Shown: positions 44,901 to 52,570, counted from the first letter of the stretch. The stretch: DNA of 64,000 nucleotides from Chitinophaga hostae (GCF_018224885.1 NZ_JAGTXB010000008.1:248001-312000), one strand, 5' to 3'. Made by a program: numbers and translations. Notes: a model not told the origin generated them from the sequence alone.

Positions 44901-46836
44901 GCGCGTGGTCCATACTCACCTTCGCACCAAAACGGCCATAGCCGAGATTAGGCCAGTAACATATTTCACCGTTCCGGATGCGGACAATATCCGTCAGCGC
45001 ATCGCCGCTCATATCCGCCAGGAAAATACATTGCTCCCGGTCAGCAAAAACAATGGCAGGTCCTTTTTCCTCATCGGTGGCTTTCATCACTGTTTCCGGC
45101 ACCTCAAAGCCTTTCTCTCCCGCCCCGGCATGCCAGCGTAGCTGGTATTCATCGGTATAGAGCATGTCCGGCATATGATCCCCGGTGAGGTCAATGAAAC
45201 GCATATTCGCTTCTTTGGGATAGAGCACCGGTGTTTGTTTAAAATACCGCATCCCTTCCCACACAGCATCTTCTGTTAACTTGAAAAATCCGTTGAATTG
45301 TTTGTCTACCTGCACCAGGTATTTAATTCCATTCCCTTCCAGCTCTTGTATCATCACGCCTTTATTAAGTCCCCCGTAAGAGGGCTTCGGCGCTACCGGC
45401 CGTGCCGGAGAAAACTGTCCGTTACCGAGATTGGATTTATAATACCATCCTCCGCCCTGCTCGGTGAGGATTCCTGCAACGCCTTCACTATAAAGATCAA
45501 CCCAGAGGTAGGTTTTATCATCTATACCCACCGGCGCGTGTACCAGGTTATCGGGGCTCACCGATTGCACACTGGTGTTCCATTCATGCGACTGGTACTG
45601 CAGTTCCAGTTCCGGGAGATGTTTTGTGAGGTAGCTGTTGGCGCCGGCATCCCAGAGATGCCCGTTCTGTCTGGCTCTCACGAGGAAAGAGTAGCCGTTT
45701 ACCTGGTCGCCGTTACCGGTCAGTGGAAGTGCATCATCATAAAACAGCTGTAACGATTTTACGAGGCAGGGGTTTACCGGCAGCAGCATATCCGGGAAAC
45801 AGTGAAATATCATCACCCTGCTGCATCTGCGGTAGGTGCGTATTTCAAAGCCTGAGCGGTAGGAGGAAAAAGGATCTTTGCGGCAGATCCAATCGTTTTT
45901 TTCCTGGTCAATATCACCCGGAATATCGGCTGCGGTATCGTGTTCACCATAGTCAAAAATTACTTTAAAAAGAAAATCGCTTTCGGCCGGCAGTGTATCG
46001 CCCAGGTAATAGGGCTGCTGGTTACCGTATAGCACTTTCTTGATGTAGAGCTGTGTGCAATGATGAAGCCGGTGGGTTTCATTTTGCATCGCAGGAATAC
46101 CGGCGAAGTCTTCTTTTTTATACTGCACCAGCACCAGGTTTCCTTTGTCATCATGCGTGCGGCATAGCAGCCATTTAAATACCCGGCTGTCATCATCAGG
46201 ATCAGTAAGCCTGCTGTCGGCTGTAAAACCATAATAAGAAATATGATTATCGGCGGAAACAATCCGCCAGTGCACCTGTGCTGTATTATCGTCCATCCAT
46301 TTTTCGATACGGGTAAAGGAGCCTTCTATCCTGGGGCGGTAACGCATTACGGTGTAGTTTACACCGTTTACCATTCTGGGAACGGGCGTATTTTTCCATT
46401 CGCTGCCATTCCACTCCAGCAAGGGGATCAGGTCTTCCGCTCCGGACAACACGAAAGTATCTGACGCTGTGGCGTCATGGTAACGGGGCAAACCATCTTC
46501 TGTTTTACGGCTGATCGAAGGGATGGCGATTTCCCATCCTAATCCGAAACTGCCGTTACCACTGCCGGAATGATAAGCCAGGTCAAAGCCCGGTAAATAC
46601 CCGTTACGCCCGGGACTGTACGGAATTGGAATAGAAAAGGAAGCTGTACCGGAAACTGCATTCACATTAAATTTCTCGTCGATTCCTTTAATGGCGCCAC
46701 CTCCCTTTGGCAATGCAACAACGGGCATCTCCATGTTGCCGGATGAGGATGAGGCAGAATCGTTGCCAGATGAGAATACGCTCCGTCCGGGATAATCCGA
46801 AGGATTACCCGTTTTTTTGGGGTCATGAAGAGGCAT
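38992..46836 (-). CDS. Fused TcB/TcC toxin protein (SpvB, RHS repeats, variable C-terminal toxin)
   Basis: 2614 residues. The N-terminus is the SpvB domain (about 45-380, LPKGGGAIKGIDEKFNVN, SGSGNGSFGLGWEI), followed by FG-GAP-like beta-propeller segments (DLTGDHMPDMLYTD, DIDGSGTTDIVYLG), the TcB middle region, and RHS repeats that build the shell around the toxin. The RHS core closes at about 2090-2140 with GARYYAAWLGRWTSSDPGGF, NLYRYCSNNP and DPTGMDG, where the C-terminal payload is normally cut off. The payload has a Gly/Ser/Pro linker (about 2190-2325), a hydrophobic segment (about 2330-2375), and a final domain with H2487 (VIGSHGEPG) and C2523 (LLMCNVA). TcB and TcC are one polypeptide here. 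It is first in the operon, ahead of TcA. Confidence 0.9.
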   Translation of the reverse strand: MPLHDPKKTGNPSDYPGRSVFSSGNDSASSSSGNMEMPVVALPKGGGAIKGIDEKFNVNAVSGTASFSIPIPYSPGRNGYLPGFDLAYHSGSGNGSFGLGWEIAIPSISRKTEDGLPRYHDATASDTFVLSGAEDLIPLLEWNGSEWKNTPVPRMVNGVNYTVMRYRPRIEGSFTRIEKWMDDNTAQVHWRIVSADNHISYYGFTADSRLTDPDDDSRVFKWLLCRTHDDKGNLVLVQYKKEDFAGIPAMQNETHRLHHCTQLYIKKVLYGNQQPYYLGDTLPAESDFLFKVIFDYGEHDTAADIPGDIDQEKNDWICRKDPFSSYRSGFEIRTYRRCSRVMIFHCFPDMLLPVNPCLVKSLQLFYDDALPLTGNGDQVNGYSFLVRARQNGHLWDAGANSYLTKHLPELELQYQSHEWNTSVQSVSPDNLVHAPVGIDDKTYLWVDLYSEGVAGILTEQGGGWYYKSNLGNGQFSPARPVAPKPSYGGLNKGVMIQELEGNGIKYLVQVDKQFNGFFKLTEDAVWEGMRYFKQTPVLYPKEANMRFIDLTGDHMPDMLYTDEYQLRWHAGAGEKGFEVPETVMKATDEEKGPAIVFADREQCIFLADMSGDALTDIVRIRNGEICYWPNLGYGRFGAKVSMDHAPVFDHPDQFNPAYLRLADIDGSGTTDIVYLGKNNFSVWMNLNGNEWAAAPEILSAFPAVDNMSHVSVMDFLGAGTAAIVYASPIASKPLQYIDLMGGKKPALLIGHKNNCGKEVTIAYKSSTFYYLEDKQKGIPWITKLPFPVHCISRVTTADKIRETIFTNTYSYRHGYYDATEKEFRGFARVEQNDTEVFSQFKLNVALNVVEEDLHQPPITTISWFHTGAYLANQRLLHQCAAEYFNGTITPYDMPDPVLPAGLQPDEIHEALRACKGQHLRTEVYAFDGTAQESCPYTAMQANNEIRLIQPKGSNPYASFLVLPSESITYAFERNQADPRIAHSFVLETDDLGYTTKSVAVVYPRLSRPVAPNDIPDKVWDEQRKLHIAYNETVYTTDVTGDDTYRLRELCESMAYEVAGITQPPGFYLHKINLAGVPGAPVIQYEEEFTGSIQKRLSAHGRIYFLKDDLSGPLALGTLSALGFVHKKYQLTFTQNLVTKYYGAEVTPAMLAAAGYTHTEADAHWWAPSGTDIFSATPAVDFYIPTGTKDVFGREHHIQYDDLHILVQSCTDAIGNTVTADNDYRVLKPWLLTDPNGNRSAVETDELGFVVKIAVMGKAGSSDGDTLADPTNYMEYDLFNWVNNGKPNYVHCFSREQHGVSNPRWQESYAYSNGNGGVIMTKNQVNPGKAKVWNPVTHTADEVDADPRWIGNGRTIYNNKGNMVKKYEPYFSTTFHFESESELVETGATATRYYDPTGRLIKTAFPNGTFSNTEFNPWYFKSYDVNDNVVASQWYSDRGSPLPADPEPADPETRAAWLAARHNQTPATFHADSMGRPLMTVADYGGGKKTAVWVETDALGRYSKSFDQLNRLVSYGVSNLAGAPMYSDTAEKGKKWVFQDVQGRIYKMWNAAGQYYRFEFDAMDRPVSSYLKIGATEWMYARIVYGDLFPDAQARLLNMKGKVYQVYDQSGVSTVKHIDFKGNITEAEKRLTKDYKQLIDWTPLKGLVVIPDILTAADPLLETATYSSSGTFDALNRPVMATLPDQSIVQPIYNEANHIATLNVKIRGAGAFIPFLKSQDYDARGQRQMAQYGNGTITKYFYDPLTFRLTDLLTLQKDTDAEAAALQNISFTYDPKGNITQIRDDAQQTHFFKNTVVYPESLFEYDAVYQLTKASGREHSGLTMDTQRNNTDISFIPQLPEMNNSTAVRIYTEQYAFDDCGNIQSLKHSATGATWQQRYKYEYEDDPTNVTNRLKATSMPGDAPGVFSGAYVHNAGGNMTSMPHLPGANSIEWNFQSQLSSVNLGGGGHAYYVYGSGGQRARKIIERIGGKKLERIYLGAVEIYRESTGMGAPDFERYTLRVADNVGTIAQIDTKTIDTLGADPASALNVPVIRYQYGNHIGSAVMETNTAGEVISYEEYHPFGTSAYRISKPGADLSMKRYRFCGKERDEETGFYYVGARYYAAWLGRWTSSDPGGFVDGMNLYRYCSNNPVMIHDPTGMDGVTISGHATGRETEADIARVLRRQGYGFRRMPTWEPNASGTGGRWNFGDDNLYRLPRGRRSGSHGSGPTHPGGSGSGSGSGSGTTPPTTGGSPGGTPASPPPDTAPQSGPTGTPGGAPGGSPGGSPSGGPGGSPGGVPGGSPQGSPGGSPNGSPGGSPQGTPGGSSSGTPGGTGSGGGGGGERSFWSRGGATLLGGLLLLGAGLLTIFTAGAATPLLVLAAGAMATAGGIAVTTTSAIQLGVSYSGGTTAAQDAEMRHALNTVSSLSSPGGLVGGTVGVAVDGERGLERGALIGNVAELGTGVARFGISRFSTGTARELSSDAALISDMASLEPTVPRGVAVIGSHGEPGLFQTAAGTMAPIEELAPMIQSAPQGRTMLLMCNVAHDPAAVQALSNQTGRSITAYTNFVGAVNYNQVVAFAGTHTTGLVQPSVVTGLASPTVFNPTYLSPFLSLTPNVVAPAAATVGGVQAQQ
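39890..40250 (-). repeat. Low-complexity Gly/Ser/Pro coding repeat in the TcC end
   Basis: Inside the toxin gene a run of imperfect 12-to-18-base units encodes GGSPGG, GGSPNG, GGSPQG and similar, preceded by SGSGSGSG. It covers about 120 codons and forms a flexible linker between the RHS core and the terminal domain. Codons vary between units, so the repeat is kept at protein level. Confidence 0.8.
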
Positions 46837-46875
46837 AATCTACTTTTTGTTTTTTAGGGTTTGGGGTTCCTGTAA

Positions 46876-46883
46876 TAAAAGTA
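46876..46883 (-). promoter_or_regulatory. Candidate promoter of the Tc toxin operon
   Basis: On the minus strand TACTTTTA (7 of 8 with TAnnTTTG), 39 bases before ATG 46836. No clear -33 box at 19 bases, so the promoter may need an activator. Confidence 0.3.
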
Positions 46884-47018
46884 AATCTTTTCTTGTAACA
46901 ACGTGTCATTTTTTCCGGCGTACAAAAAAAATAACAATGGAACAACATTCCTTAGTGCGTACGCTACACACAAAGCGACTGGCAATTTATTACACCAGCT
47001 GAACTAATACTGCAGTAG

Positions 47019-49535
47019 TTAAAACTGTAACCTGAAGCTGCCGAAAACGCCAAACCCTGATCGTTGCGGATTCGCCGCGCTGTTTGGATACAAACGCCAT
47101 ACAGCATCTACCCGGAAGAAATGAAAGATGTTATCCAGACCGGTACCTATTTCAGTGTAGGTTTTCCCTTTAAAGGAATGCATACCATAGCCGGGAAATT
47201 CCATTTTATTATAGATAATATTTTCACGCGAGAGATCGCCTACCACTGCTTTTACATTCCAAAACTGCCGTATCCCGCTTCTTCTCATAAATGGCAGCAG
47301 GTTAAGTAACTTCCCATCAAAATTGTGTTCCAGGTTAAAGCCTGCATACCGGTCGCTGATAAATTCATATTTATTCATCAGGCTAAAGGACTCCTTATTA
47401 TAGTAATACGTTTCGTTGCCGGGATGTATCTGTAACAGCATAAACGGCAACTTGTCTGCGAAAATACGGCCCCCATACAACTGGTAAGTCACCTGTCCCC
47501 ATCGTGGTATGCGGAAACGCTGATTGACACTTAAACTAACCCTTTGATATCCGTACTGACTGCCTAATACACCAGCGGCTGCGGTCCCGTATAATAATTC
47601 AACTACCGGGAGATGCCCCCGCACGCGCCGTACTTTGCGTGGCGTACGTATTTCATGCTCACCCAGCGCATATCTCAACTTCAGCTGCCATTCCGTATTA
47701 ATGACGTCACCAACGGCATTTTCAGGCAGGAATATTTTGTGAGGCGGCAACGGTGACAAAGTACTGAAGCTGCTATGCAGGAAAGTTCCTTCCACAGAAA
47801 AACTCATGGGTAACTTTTTCGAAATACTGAATTTCATTTCGCGTTCGCGGATGAATTTCTGTGGAATGTTCCGGCGGCGGACTACCTGTCCGAATATATT
47901 ATCCAGGGAAACTTCTTCCCCGTTAAATCCCCGTTGACGGTTGTCAAGATCATCTTTGAAAGAAGTAAATATGCTATATCCATTTTTCCCCGGAAGATTC
48001 CATGCCATAGCTACCTTTCCTTTGAGCGCCTTATCACCCGTACCATAAGCGAGGTATCCCGACAGGCGCAACTGGCGGCTGAATTCCGGCGTGGTGCCCA
48101 GATCAAAGCGGAGCCGGGTTCCTTCCACCGGGTTGCGGCTAACCCATTTATACCAGGGTCCGATTTCCACCATGCCCAACTTTAAGTGTCCATCCAGCAA
48201 AAAAGTTATTTTATCACTCAAACTTTTGAATGCAGGCATCGCTCTCAGTGTATCCACCAGCGTCATTGCCAATGCCTCGTTGGTGGTCAGGTTTTCCGGA
48301 CGGTGTTGATTCCAGTAAATATTTCCTGCTGCAGCTGCGCTGTCAGCAATCACTACTTCCTCTTTATTACGGCCAGCTGCTATCTTCACACGAACATCAG
48401 GATCATTTATTTTCACCTGCCGGTAATGGGTTGTTTTACGGGCAATGAAAGTATTGCGCTCCTTTCCCAGCGGCGCCAGTTCCACAATAAATCTATCTTT
48501 CAATACTACCCACTCCCTTTCCTCCCTTGTAGCGAATTCCTGTATGATCTCCAATCGTTTTACAAAATTAATATTCACTGCTCCATTCACACTCATACTG
48601 ATTTTCGACAGGGCCCAGGTGGGACCATGAATCCAGCAGTCGCCCGTAAATACATTTTCTCCTTCGCGTTTAGGTGTAAAGGCCAGGTGAAAATAAGGTA
48701 CGCCATTAAGCGTTACAGTATCCAATGCTTTATAATGATAGTATTTGTCGCCGGTAACACTTACGGGGCTTATAAATTCCCTCCCAAAAATCTGCATATA
48801 ATCCTGGTAGGAATTTATCTTTTGGTTGATACCGCCAAGATATTGCATCACCGATTCATTCCTGATTCCGCCGCTGTGTAATGCTTTAATTTCCTCCCTT
48901 ACACGCGGCGGCGATGCGGTAACATAATAATCGGAGATCGTTTCGCTTAAAAAAACGGGTAAAAAAGAGCCGCTTTCAGAAACACTGTCCACACGATCCA
49001 GTATAAATTTAAATGGCCTCATGATGCCTGAATGCTGCCATTTTGTTTTATCGAGATTAGCAATGTCAATTTCCAGTTTATTGTACAATTCTGCATAATA
49101 GGTATCATATCGCCCGGGCGTGTTTTCCTTTTTGTGCGCCACGATCTGCCGCCACCATACCAGGCCCCGGTTCATTTTCCCTTTCACCTCCACGCCTTCC
49201 TTCACAGTGGTCTGCAGCTGAATCAACAGCGAGGTTGGTTTACCGGTTATTTCCGGCTCCAGGGATAATACCTGGTAGCCGACATAACGCACAATTAACG
49301 TATCATGGTTATCATGACTTTTTTTCAGATGGAAATACCCGGCACTGTCCGTCATACAACCAAAGCCACCTCTTTTCCAGTATACGGTGGCATAAGGCAA
49401 TCCTTCCTGTGAAAATGCAGCAACGACCCTTCCGGTGATAACCGCCGGGATTTGCGCATCAACACGGGAAATAACAAGCAGCAGGCAACAACAGAAAATC
49501 CAGCGATTCACAGCACAGTTGTAGGCAATACTCAT
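47019..49535 (-). CDS. DUF5686 protein with carboxypeptidase-like regulatory domain (outer membrane)
   Basis: 838 residues from ATG 49535, which gives a signal peptide (MSIAYNCAVNRWIFCCCLLL, ending VDAQ); the frame is open to 49607. A carboxypeptidase-regulatory-like domain (about 30-110, VITGRVVAAFSQEGLPYATV) is followed by the DUF5686 body, with FKREGENVFTG-like TPKREGENVFTGDCWIHGPTW in the middle and a probable C-terminal beta-barrel ending in FGVFGSFRLQF. Such proteins are large outer-membrane proteins of unknown function in Bacteroidota. It diverges from the YceI operon, with CRP-like sites between them, so both may share control. It is not clearly tied to the Tc genes. Confidence 0.85.
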   Translation of the reverse strand: MSIAYNCAVNRWIFCCCLLLVISRVDAQIPAVITGRVVAAFSQEGLPYATVYWKRGGFGCMTDSAGYFHLKKSHDNHDTLIVRYVGYQVLSLEPEITGKPTSLLIQLQTTVKEGVEVKGKMNRGLVWWRQIVAHKKENTPGRYDTYYAELYNKLEIDIANLDKTKWQHSGIMRPFKFILDRVDSVSESGSFLPVFLSETISDYYVTASPPRVREEIKALHSGGIRNESVMQYLGGINQKINSYQDYMQIFGREFISPVSVTGDKYYHYKALDTVTLNGVPYFHLAFTPKREGENVFTGDCWIHGPTWALSKISMSVNGAVNINFVKRLEIIQEFATREEREWVVLKDRFIVELAPLGKERNTFIARKTTHYRQVKINDPDVRVKIAAGRNKEEVVIADSAAAAGNIYWNQHRPENLTTNEALAMTLVDTLRAMPAFKSLSDKITFLLDGHLKLGMVEIGPWYKWVSRNPVEGTRLRFDLGTTPEFSRQLRLSGYLAYGTGDKALKGKVAMAWNLPGKNGYSIFTSFKDDLDNRQRGFNGEEVSLDNIFGQVVRRRNIPQKFIREREMKFSISKKLPMSFSVEGTFLHSSFSTLSPLPPHKIFLPENAVGDVINTEWQLKLRYALGEHEIRTPRKVRRVRGHLPVVELLYGTAAAGVLGSQYGYQRVSLSVNQRFRIPRWGQVTYQLYGGRIFADKLPFMLLQIHPGNETYYYNKESFSLMNKYEFISDRYAGFNLEHNFDGKLLNLLPFMRRSGIRQFWNVKAVVGDLSRENIIYNKMEFPGYGMHSFKGKTYTEIGTGLDNIFHFFRVDAVWRLYPNSAANPQRSGFGVFGSFRLQF

Positions 49536-49640
49536 GCACAAAAAATTGAAGCTCACACAAAATCCAATTATTCCACGATGTTTTATACATGACGCCCGAA
49601 AAGACATTTCCCCCTATCCCGGCTTTAGCAGGGTATATGA

Positions 49641-49656
49641 TGTGACCTGGATCACA
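49641..49656. promoter_or_regulatory. CRP/FNR-like binding site, distal
   Basis: TGTGA-CCTGGA-TCACA, an exact match to the palindromic CRP consensus half-sites with 6-base spacing. Its centre is about 80 bases upstream of the predicted transcription start of the YceI operon. A Crp/Fnr-type gene lies at 52661. Confidence 0.6.
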
Positions 49657-49678
49657 TATGTTATAACATTTTGGGATA

Positions 49679-49692
49679 GTGATGCAGATCAC
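49679..49692. promoter_or_regulatory. CRP/FNR-like binding site, proximal
   Basis: GTGA-TGCAGA-TCAC, same half-sites and spacing as the distal site; the two centres are 37 bases apart. Its centre lies about 43 bases before the predicted start of transcription, the place of a class II activator site. Confidence 0.55.
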
Positions 49693-49715
49693 GCTACCGC
49701 CCGGAAAAACCTTTC

Positions 49716-49723
49716 CATCTTTG
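49716..49723 (+). promoter_or_regulatory. Promoter of the YceI operon
   Basis: CATCTTTG matches TAnnTTTG in 7 of 8 positions, 23 bases before ATG 49747. No -33 TTG at the right distance, consistent with activator dependence. Confidence 0.4.
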
Positions 49724-49746
49724 TGTTACAATTAAAAAATAAAGAC

Positions 49747-50265
49747 ATGAAAAATCAAAAATTTAACATCGTAAATGCCCAGAGCAATATCGATTGGGTC
49801 GGTAAAAAAGTAACCGGCGCACACAATGGTACCATTGCCATAAAAGAAGGCGAACTCATTTTGAATGATGGCCAACTTAGCGGCGGAAAATTTATTATAG
49901 ACACCACCTCTATCAGGATACTGGATGTAACTGATCCTGCCACCAATGCACAGTTTGCCGGTCACCTCGCATCGGACGACTTCTTCTCTATCGAAACCTA
50001 TCCCGAAGCAATGCTGGAGATCACGGCTGTATCAGGCAATCATGTGGAAGGAGCTTTGACCATCAAAGGAATTACTCATCCCGTTGGTTTCGATACTGCC
50101 ATCCGGGTAAACGAAGACCTGTTAACCGCTACCGGCCAGCTGATCATTGACCGCACCAAATACGGCATAAGATTCCGTTCCGGTAATTTCTTTAAAGATT
50201 TGGGGGATACCCTGATCTACAATGATTTTGAATTAAACATCAGTATCACCGCTAAAGCTGCATAG
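49747..50265 (+). CDS. YceI family protein
   Basis: 172 residues from ATG 49747; the frame is open upstream but only across the regulatory sites. The lipocalin-like YceI fold is recognisable: NIDWVGKKVTGAHNGTIAI at the start, LDVTDPATNAQFAGHLASDDFFSIETYP in the middle, GALTIKGITHPVGF and DRTKYGIRFRSG near the end. YceI proteins bind isoprenoid-type lipids; many are periplasmic, but here no signal peptide is visible, so it is likely cytoplasmic. It leads an operon with a tautomerase and two SDR enzymes and is probably switched on by a Crp/Fnr-type regulator. Confidence 0.9.
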   Translation: MKNQKFNIVNAQSNIDWVGKKVTGAHNGTIAIKEGELILNDGQLSGGKFIIDTTSIRILDVTDPATNAQFAGHLASDDFFSIETYPEAMLEITAVSGNHVEGALTIKGITHPVGFDTAIRVNEDLLTATGQLIIDRTKYGIRFRSGNFFKDLGDTLIYNDFELNISITAKAA

Positions 50266-50291
50266 TCCGCTTTGGCACAAAAAAATAAATC

Positions 50292-50510
50292 ATGCCTTAC
50301 GTTAAAATTGAAGTAACCCGGGAGGGCGTCACCAAACAACAAAAGCAGGCGCTGATCAAAGGTATTACCGATCTGATCACGGACGTGCTAAATAAAGATC
50401 CTCATCTAACCCATGTGGTGATCCGGGAAATTGACCTGGACGACTGGGGATATGCAGGAGAACAGGTATCTGCACTGAGAGCAAAAGGTATAACAGCTGA
50501 TAAAAAATAA
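50292..50510 (+). CDS. 4-oxalocrotonate tautomerase-like protein
   Basis: 72 residues beginning MPYVKIEVTREGVTKQQK, with the catalytic N-terminal Pro exposed after Met removal and the family's helix (QALIKGITDLITDVLNKDP) and beta strand (HVVIREIDLDDWGYAG). Members of this family isomerise keto-enol compounds. It follows the YceI gene by 26 bases and precedes an SDR by 4, so it is part of the same transcript. The substrate is unknown. Confidence 0.9.
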   Translation: MPYVKIEVTREGVTKQQKQALIKGITDLITDVLNKDPHLTHVVIREIDLDDWGYAGEQVSALRAKGITADKK

Positions 50511-50514
50511 TAGC

Positions 50515-51249
50515 ATGAAAAAGTTAACAATTATTGTGACTGGCGCCTCCTCCGGCATCGGCAAAGAAATAGCCCGTCATTTCCTGCAAAAGGGCGACAA
50601 CGTAGTCATCAACTCCTCCACTGCAGAAAAACTGGCACGGGTATACGAAGAATTGGGCGGAGGCGAAAACCTCGCTATGATAGCAGGCGACGTGGCCGAT
50701 AAAAATACCGGCGACAAGCTGCTGGCAACCGCCATGGAAAAATTTGGCGCCGCAGATGTGCTGGTAAACAATGCCGGCATCTATGAAAACAAACCATTCC
50801 TTGAAGTAGATGAAGCTTATCTCGACCGGTTTTTGAATACTAATCTGAAGGGGACTTTCTTTACCACCCAGGCTATCATTCCGCAAATGCTTAAACAACA
50901 CGGTGGTGTGGTGATCAATATCGGCACCCCGCTGGTAAATCATGCGTTGGGCGGCGCTCCTTCGGCTGCGCCCATTGCCTCCAAAGGCGCCATACATGCG
51001 CTCACCCTGCAGCTGGCGGCAGAATTCGGCAAACATAATATCAGGGTAAACACGATTGCCGCGGGCGTTATACGCACTCCCATGCACGGCGACCAGGCAG
51101 ATCAAAGCGCAGGCATACACCTGCTCAACCGGGTAGGTGAAGTAACAGACATCGCAGCAATGGTGGATACCATTTCGAGAAGTAACTTTATAAACGGGGC
51201 CATCATCCATGTAGACGGTGGTATGGCAGCCGGTCATCACCTGAATTAA
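50515..51249 (+). CDS. SDR-family protein lacking the catalytic tyrosine
   Basis: 244 residues, Rossmann fold: TGASSGIG at 9-16 for cofactor, VNNAGIY near 84, and a C-terminal HVDGGMAAGHH as in classical SDRs. In the catalytic region, where a working enzyme has Tyr-x-x-x-Lys, this protein has P153-I-A-S-K157, and the Ser of the usual NISS block is replaced in INIGTP. So the Lys is kept but the Tyr is a Pro. It may have altered chemistry or a binding role. The gene lies between the tautomerase (4-base gap) and the lumazine-binding-like gene (1-base gap). Confidence 0.85.
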   Translation: MKKLTIIVTGASSGIGKEIARHFLQKGDNVVINSSTAEKLARVYEELGGGENLAMIAGDVADKNTGDKLLATAMEKFGAADVLVNNAGIYENKPFLEVDEAYLDRFLNTNLKGTFFTTQAIIPQMLKQHGGVVINIGTPLVNHALGGAPSAAPIASKGAIHALTLQLAAEFGKHNIRVNTIAAGVIRTPMHGDQADQSAGIHLLNRVGEVTDIAAMVDTISRSNFINGAIIHVDGGMAAGHHLN

Positions 51250-51250
51250 T

Positions 51251-51703
51251 ATGAAAACGCGTTTATTAACCGCTTTGCTATCATTCACACTGTTGGCAGT
51301 AAAAGCACAAAAATCAACGGAAATGGATACTTCCCAACAAGATACCGCAGCCATCCGTCAGGCGCTGGAAGATTATTATCTTAACGGACTTTATGTGGGC
51401 GATATTAATACGCTGCGCAAAATATTATACCCGGGCACCTTATTATTCGGCGATATAAAAGGGCAGCCTTATGCCAAAACACTGGAGCAATACCTCGATG
51501 GGGTGGCGCATCGGCAAAGCCCTAAAGACTCCGGCAAACCCTTTAAGGGAACGGTGCTGTCGGTAGAAGTGATTAACACCATTGCAGTGGCCAAAGTGAA
51601 TATCAAAATGTACGATTTCAATTATTATGACCTGCTTTCGCTTCATAAAATTGATAACCGTTGGGTGATCGTTAATAAAATGCTGACCGACATAGTGGAA
51701 TAA
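51251..51703 (+). CDS. Secreted NTF2-like / lumazine-binding-like protein
   Basis: 150 residues. A signal peptide (about 1-19, ending VKAQ) is followed by a cone-shaped NTF2-like domain: DTAAIRQALEDYYLNGLYVGD, then LRKILYPGTLLFGDIKG, and NTIAVAKVNIKMYDFNYYDLLSLHKIDNRWVIVNK. This fits the putative lumazine-binding family, which usually binds a small ligand in the cone. It starts 1 base after the SDR stop, so it is coupled in the operon. No catalytic residues are evident. Confidence 0.82.
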   Translation: MKTRLLTALLSFTLLAVKAQKSTEMDTSQQDTAAIRQALEDYYLNGLYVGDINTLRKILYPGTLLFGDIKGQPYAKTLEQYLDGVAHRQSPKDSGKPFKGTVLSVEVINTIAVAKVNIKMYDFNYYDLLSLHKIDNRWVIVNKMLTDIVE

Positions 51704-51727
51704 ATGTAACGCCTTAACCTGTAAATC

Positions 51728-52570
51728 ATGAACACTTCAAAAGTATGGTTTGTAACCGGCGCCTCCCGGGGACTGGGACTGAGTCTCGTAAAAAAGCTGC
51801 TCGATAACGGTTACCGGGTGGCGGCCACCTCCAGGAATGCGCATCTGTTAAGCCAGGCGGTTGGCCTGATAGATCATGATCGCTTTCTTCCATTGGCAGT
51901 AGATCTCAACAACACAGACTGTATCAGTGATGCCGTACAACAAACCGTGTTGGCATTCGGGCGTATTGATGTACTGGTAAACAATGCCGGCTATGGCATG
52001 GTGGGAGCATTGGAGGAGATACCGGAACAGGAGGTAAAGAACCTCTTTGATACAAACGTACGGGCCACCATCCATGTAACGAAGCGTATCCTGCCGGTCA
52101 TGCGCAGGCAGCGATCAGGGTATATTTTGAACATTGGTTCGGTAGCAGGGTTTGCCGGCGCTCATGGCTGGGCTGTTTATGCTGCCACCAAAGCTGCGGT
52201 GGCGGCCTTTTCTGAAGTGATGGCGCTGGATGTAAAGGAATTTGGCATTAAAGTTACGGTAGTTGAACCCTCCGGTTTCCGGACAGGCTTTCTCACCCCG
52301 GACTCCCTTGTATCAAGCAGTGAGGGTGCCGGGGAATATGAAGCTGTAAAGCATACACAGGAACGCTACCTGTCCATGAACGGGCAACAGGCAGGCGACC
52401 CTGACCGGGCTGCGGCAATTTTCATAGCAATGGCGGAAAACCCCGCACCGCCCCTGCACCTGTTTCTCGGAAAGGAGGCATATAACAGGGCGTCAGAAAA
52501 AATAGCGGCCATGTCTGCTGAACTTGAGCAGTGGAAGCAGGTTACCATGGGCGCCGATTTTCCTGCGTGA
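51728..52570 (+). CDS. SDR-family oxidoreductase
   Basis: 280 residues, cytoplasmic. TGASRGLGLSLV (10-21) binds NAD(P), VNNAGYGMVGALEE (about 79-92) is the NNAG block, and the catalytic set is intact: Ser in LNIGSVAGF, and Tyr-x-x-x-Lys in VYAATKAA. The longer C-terminal half with VEPSGFRTGF fits the classical SDR group that includes ketoreductases. It follows the NTF2-like gene by 24 bases and is the last gene before the Crp/Fnr regulator, so unlike the SDR at 50515 it is the catalytically complete member of the pair. Confidence 0.9.
   Translation: MNTSKVWFVTGASRGLGLSLVKKLLDNGYRVAATSRNAHLLSQAVGLIDHDRFLPLAVDLNNTDCISDAVQQTVLAFGRIDVLVNNAGYGMVGALEEIPEQEVKNLFDTNVRATIHVTKRILPVMRRQRSGYILNIGSVAGFAGAHGWAVYAATKAAVAAFSEVMALDVKEFGIKVTVVEPSGFRTGFLTPDSLVSSSEGAGEYEAVKHTQERYLSMNGQQAGDPDRAAAIFIAMAENPAPPLHLFLGKEAYNRASEKIAAMSAELEQWKQVTMGADFPA

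Noticed and set aside
29544..46836. Tc toxin pair as a contact-dependent (RHS/CDI) system needing an immunity gene
   Set aside because: SpvB, VRP1 and TcB-binding parts mark a Tc toxin, which needs no immunity gene, and no small gene follows the toxin tip.
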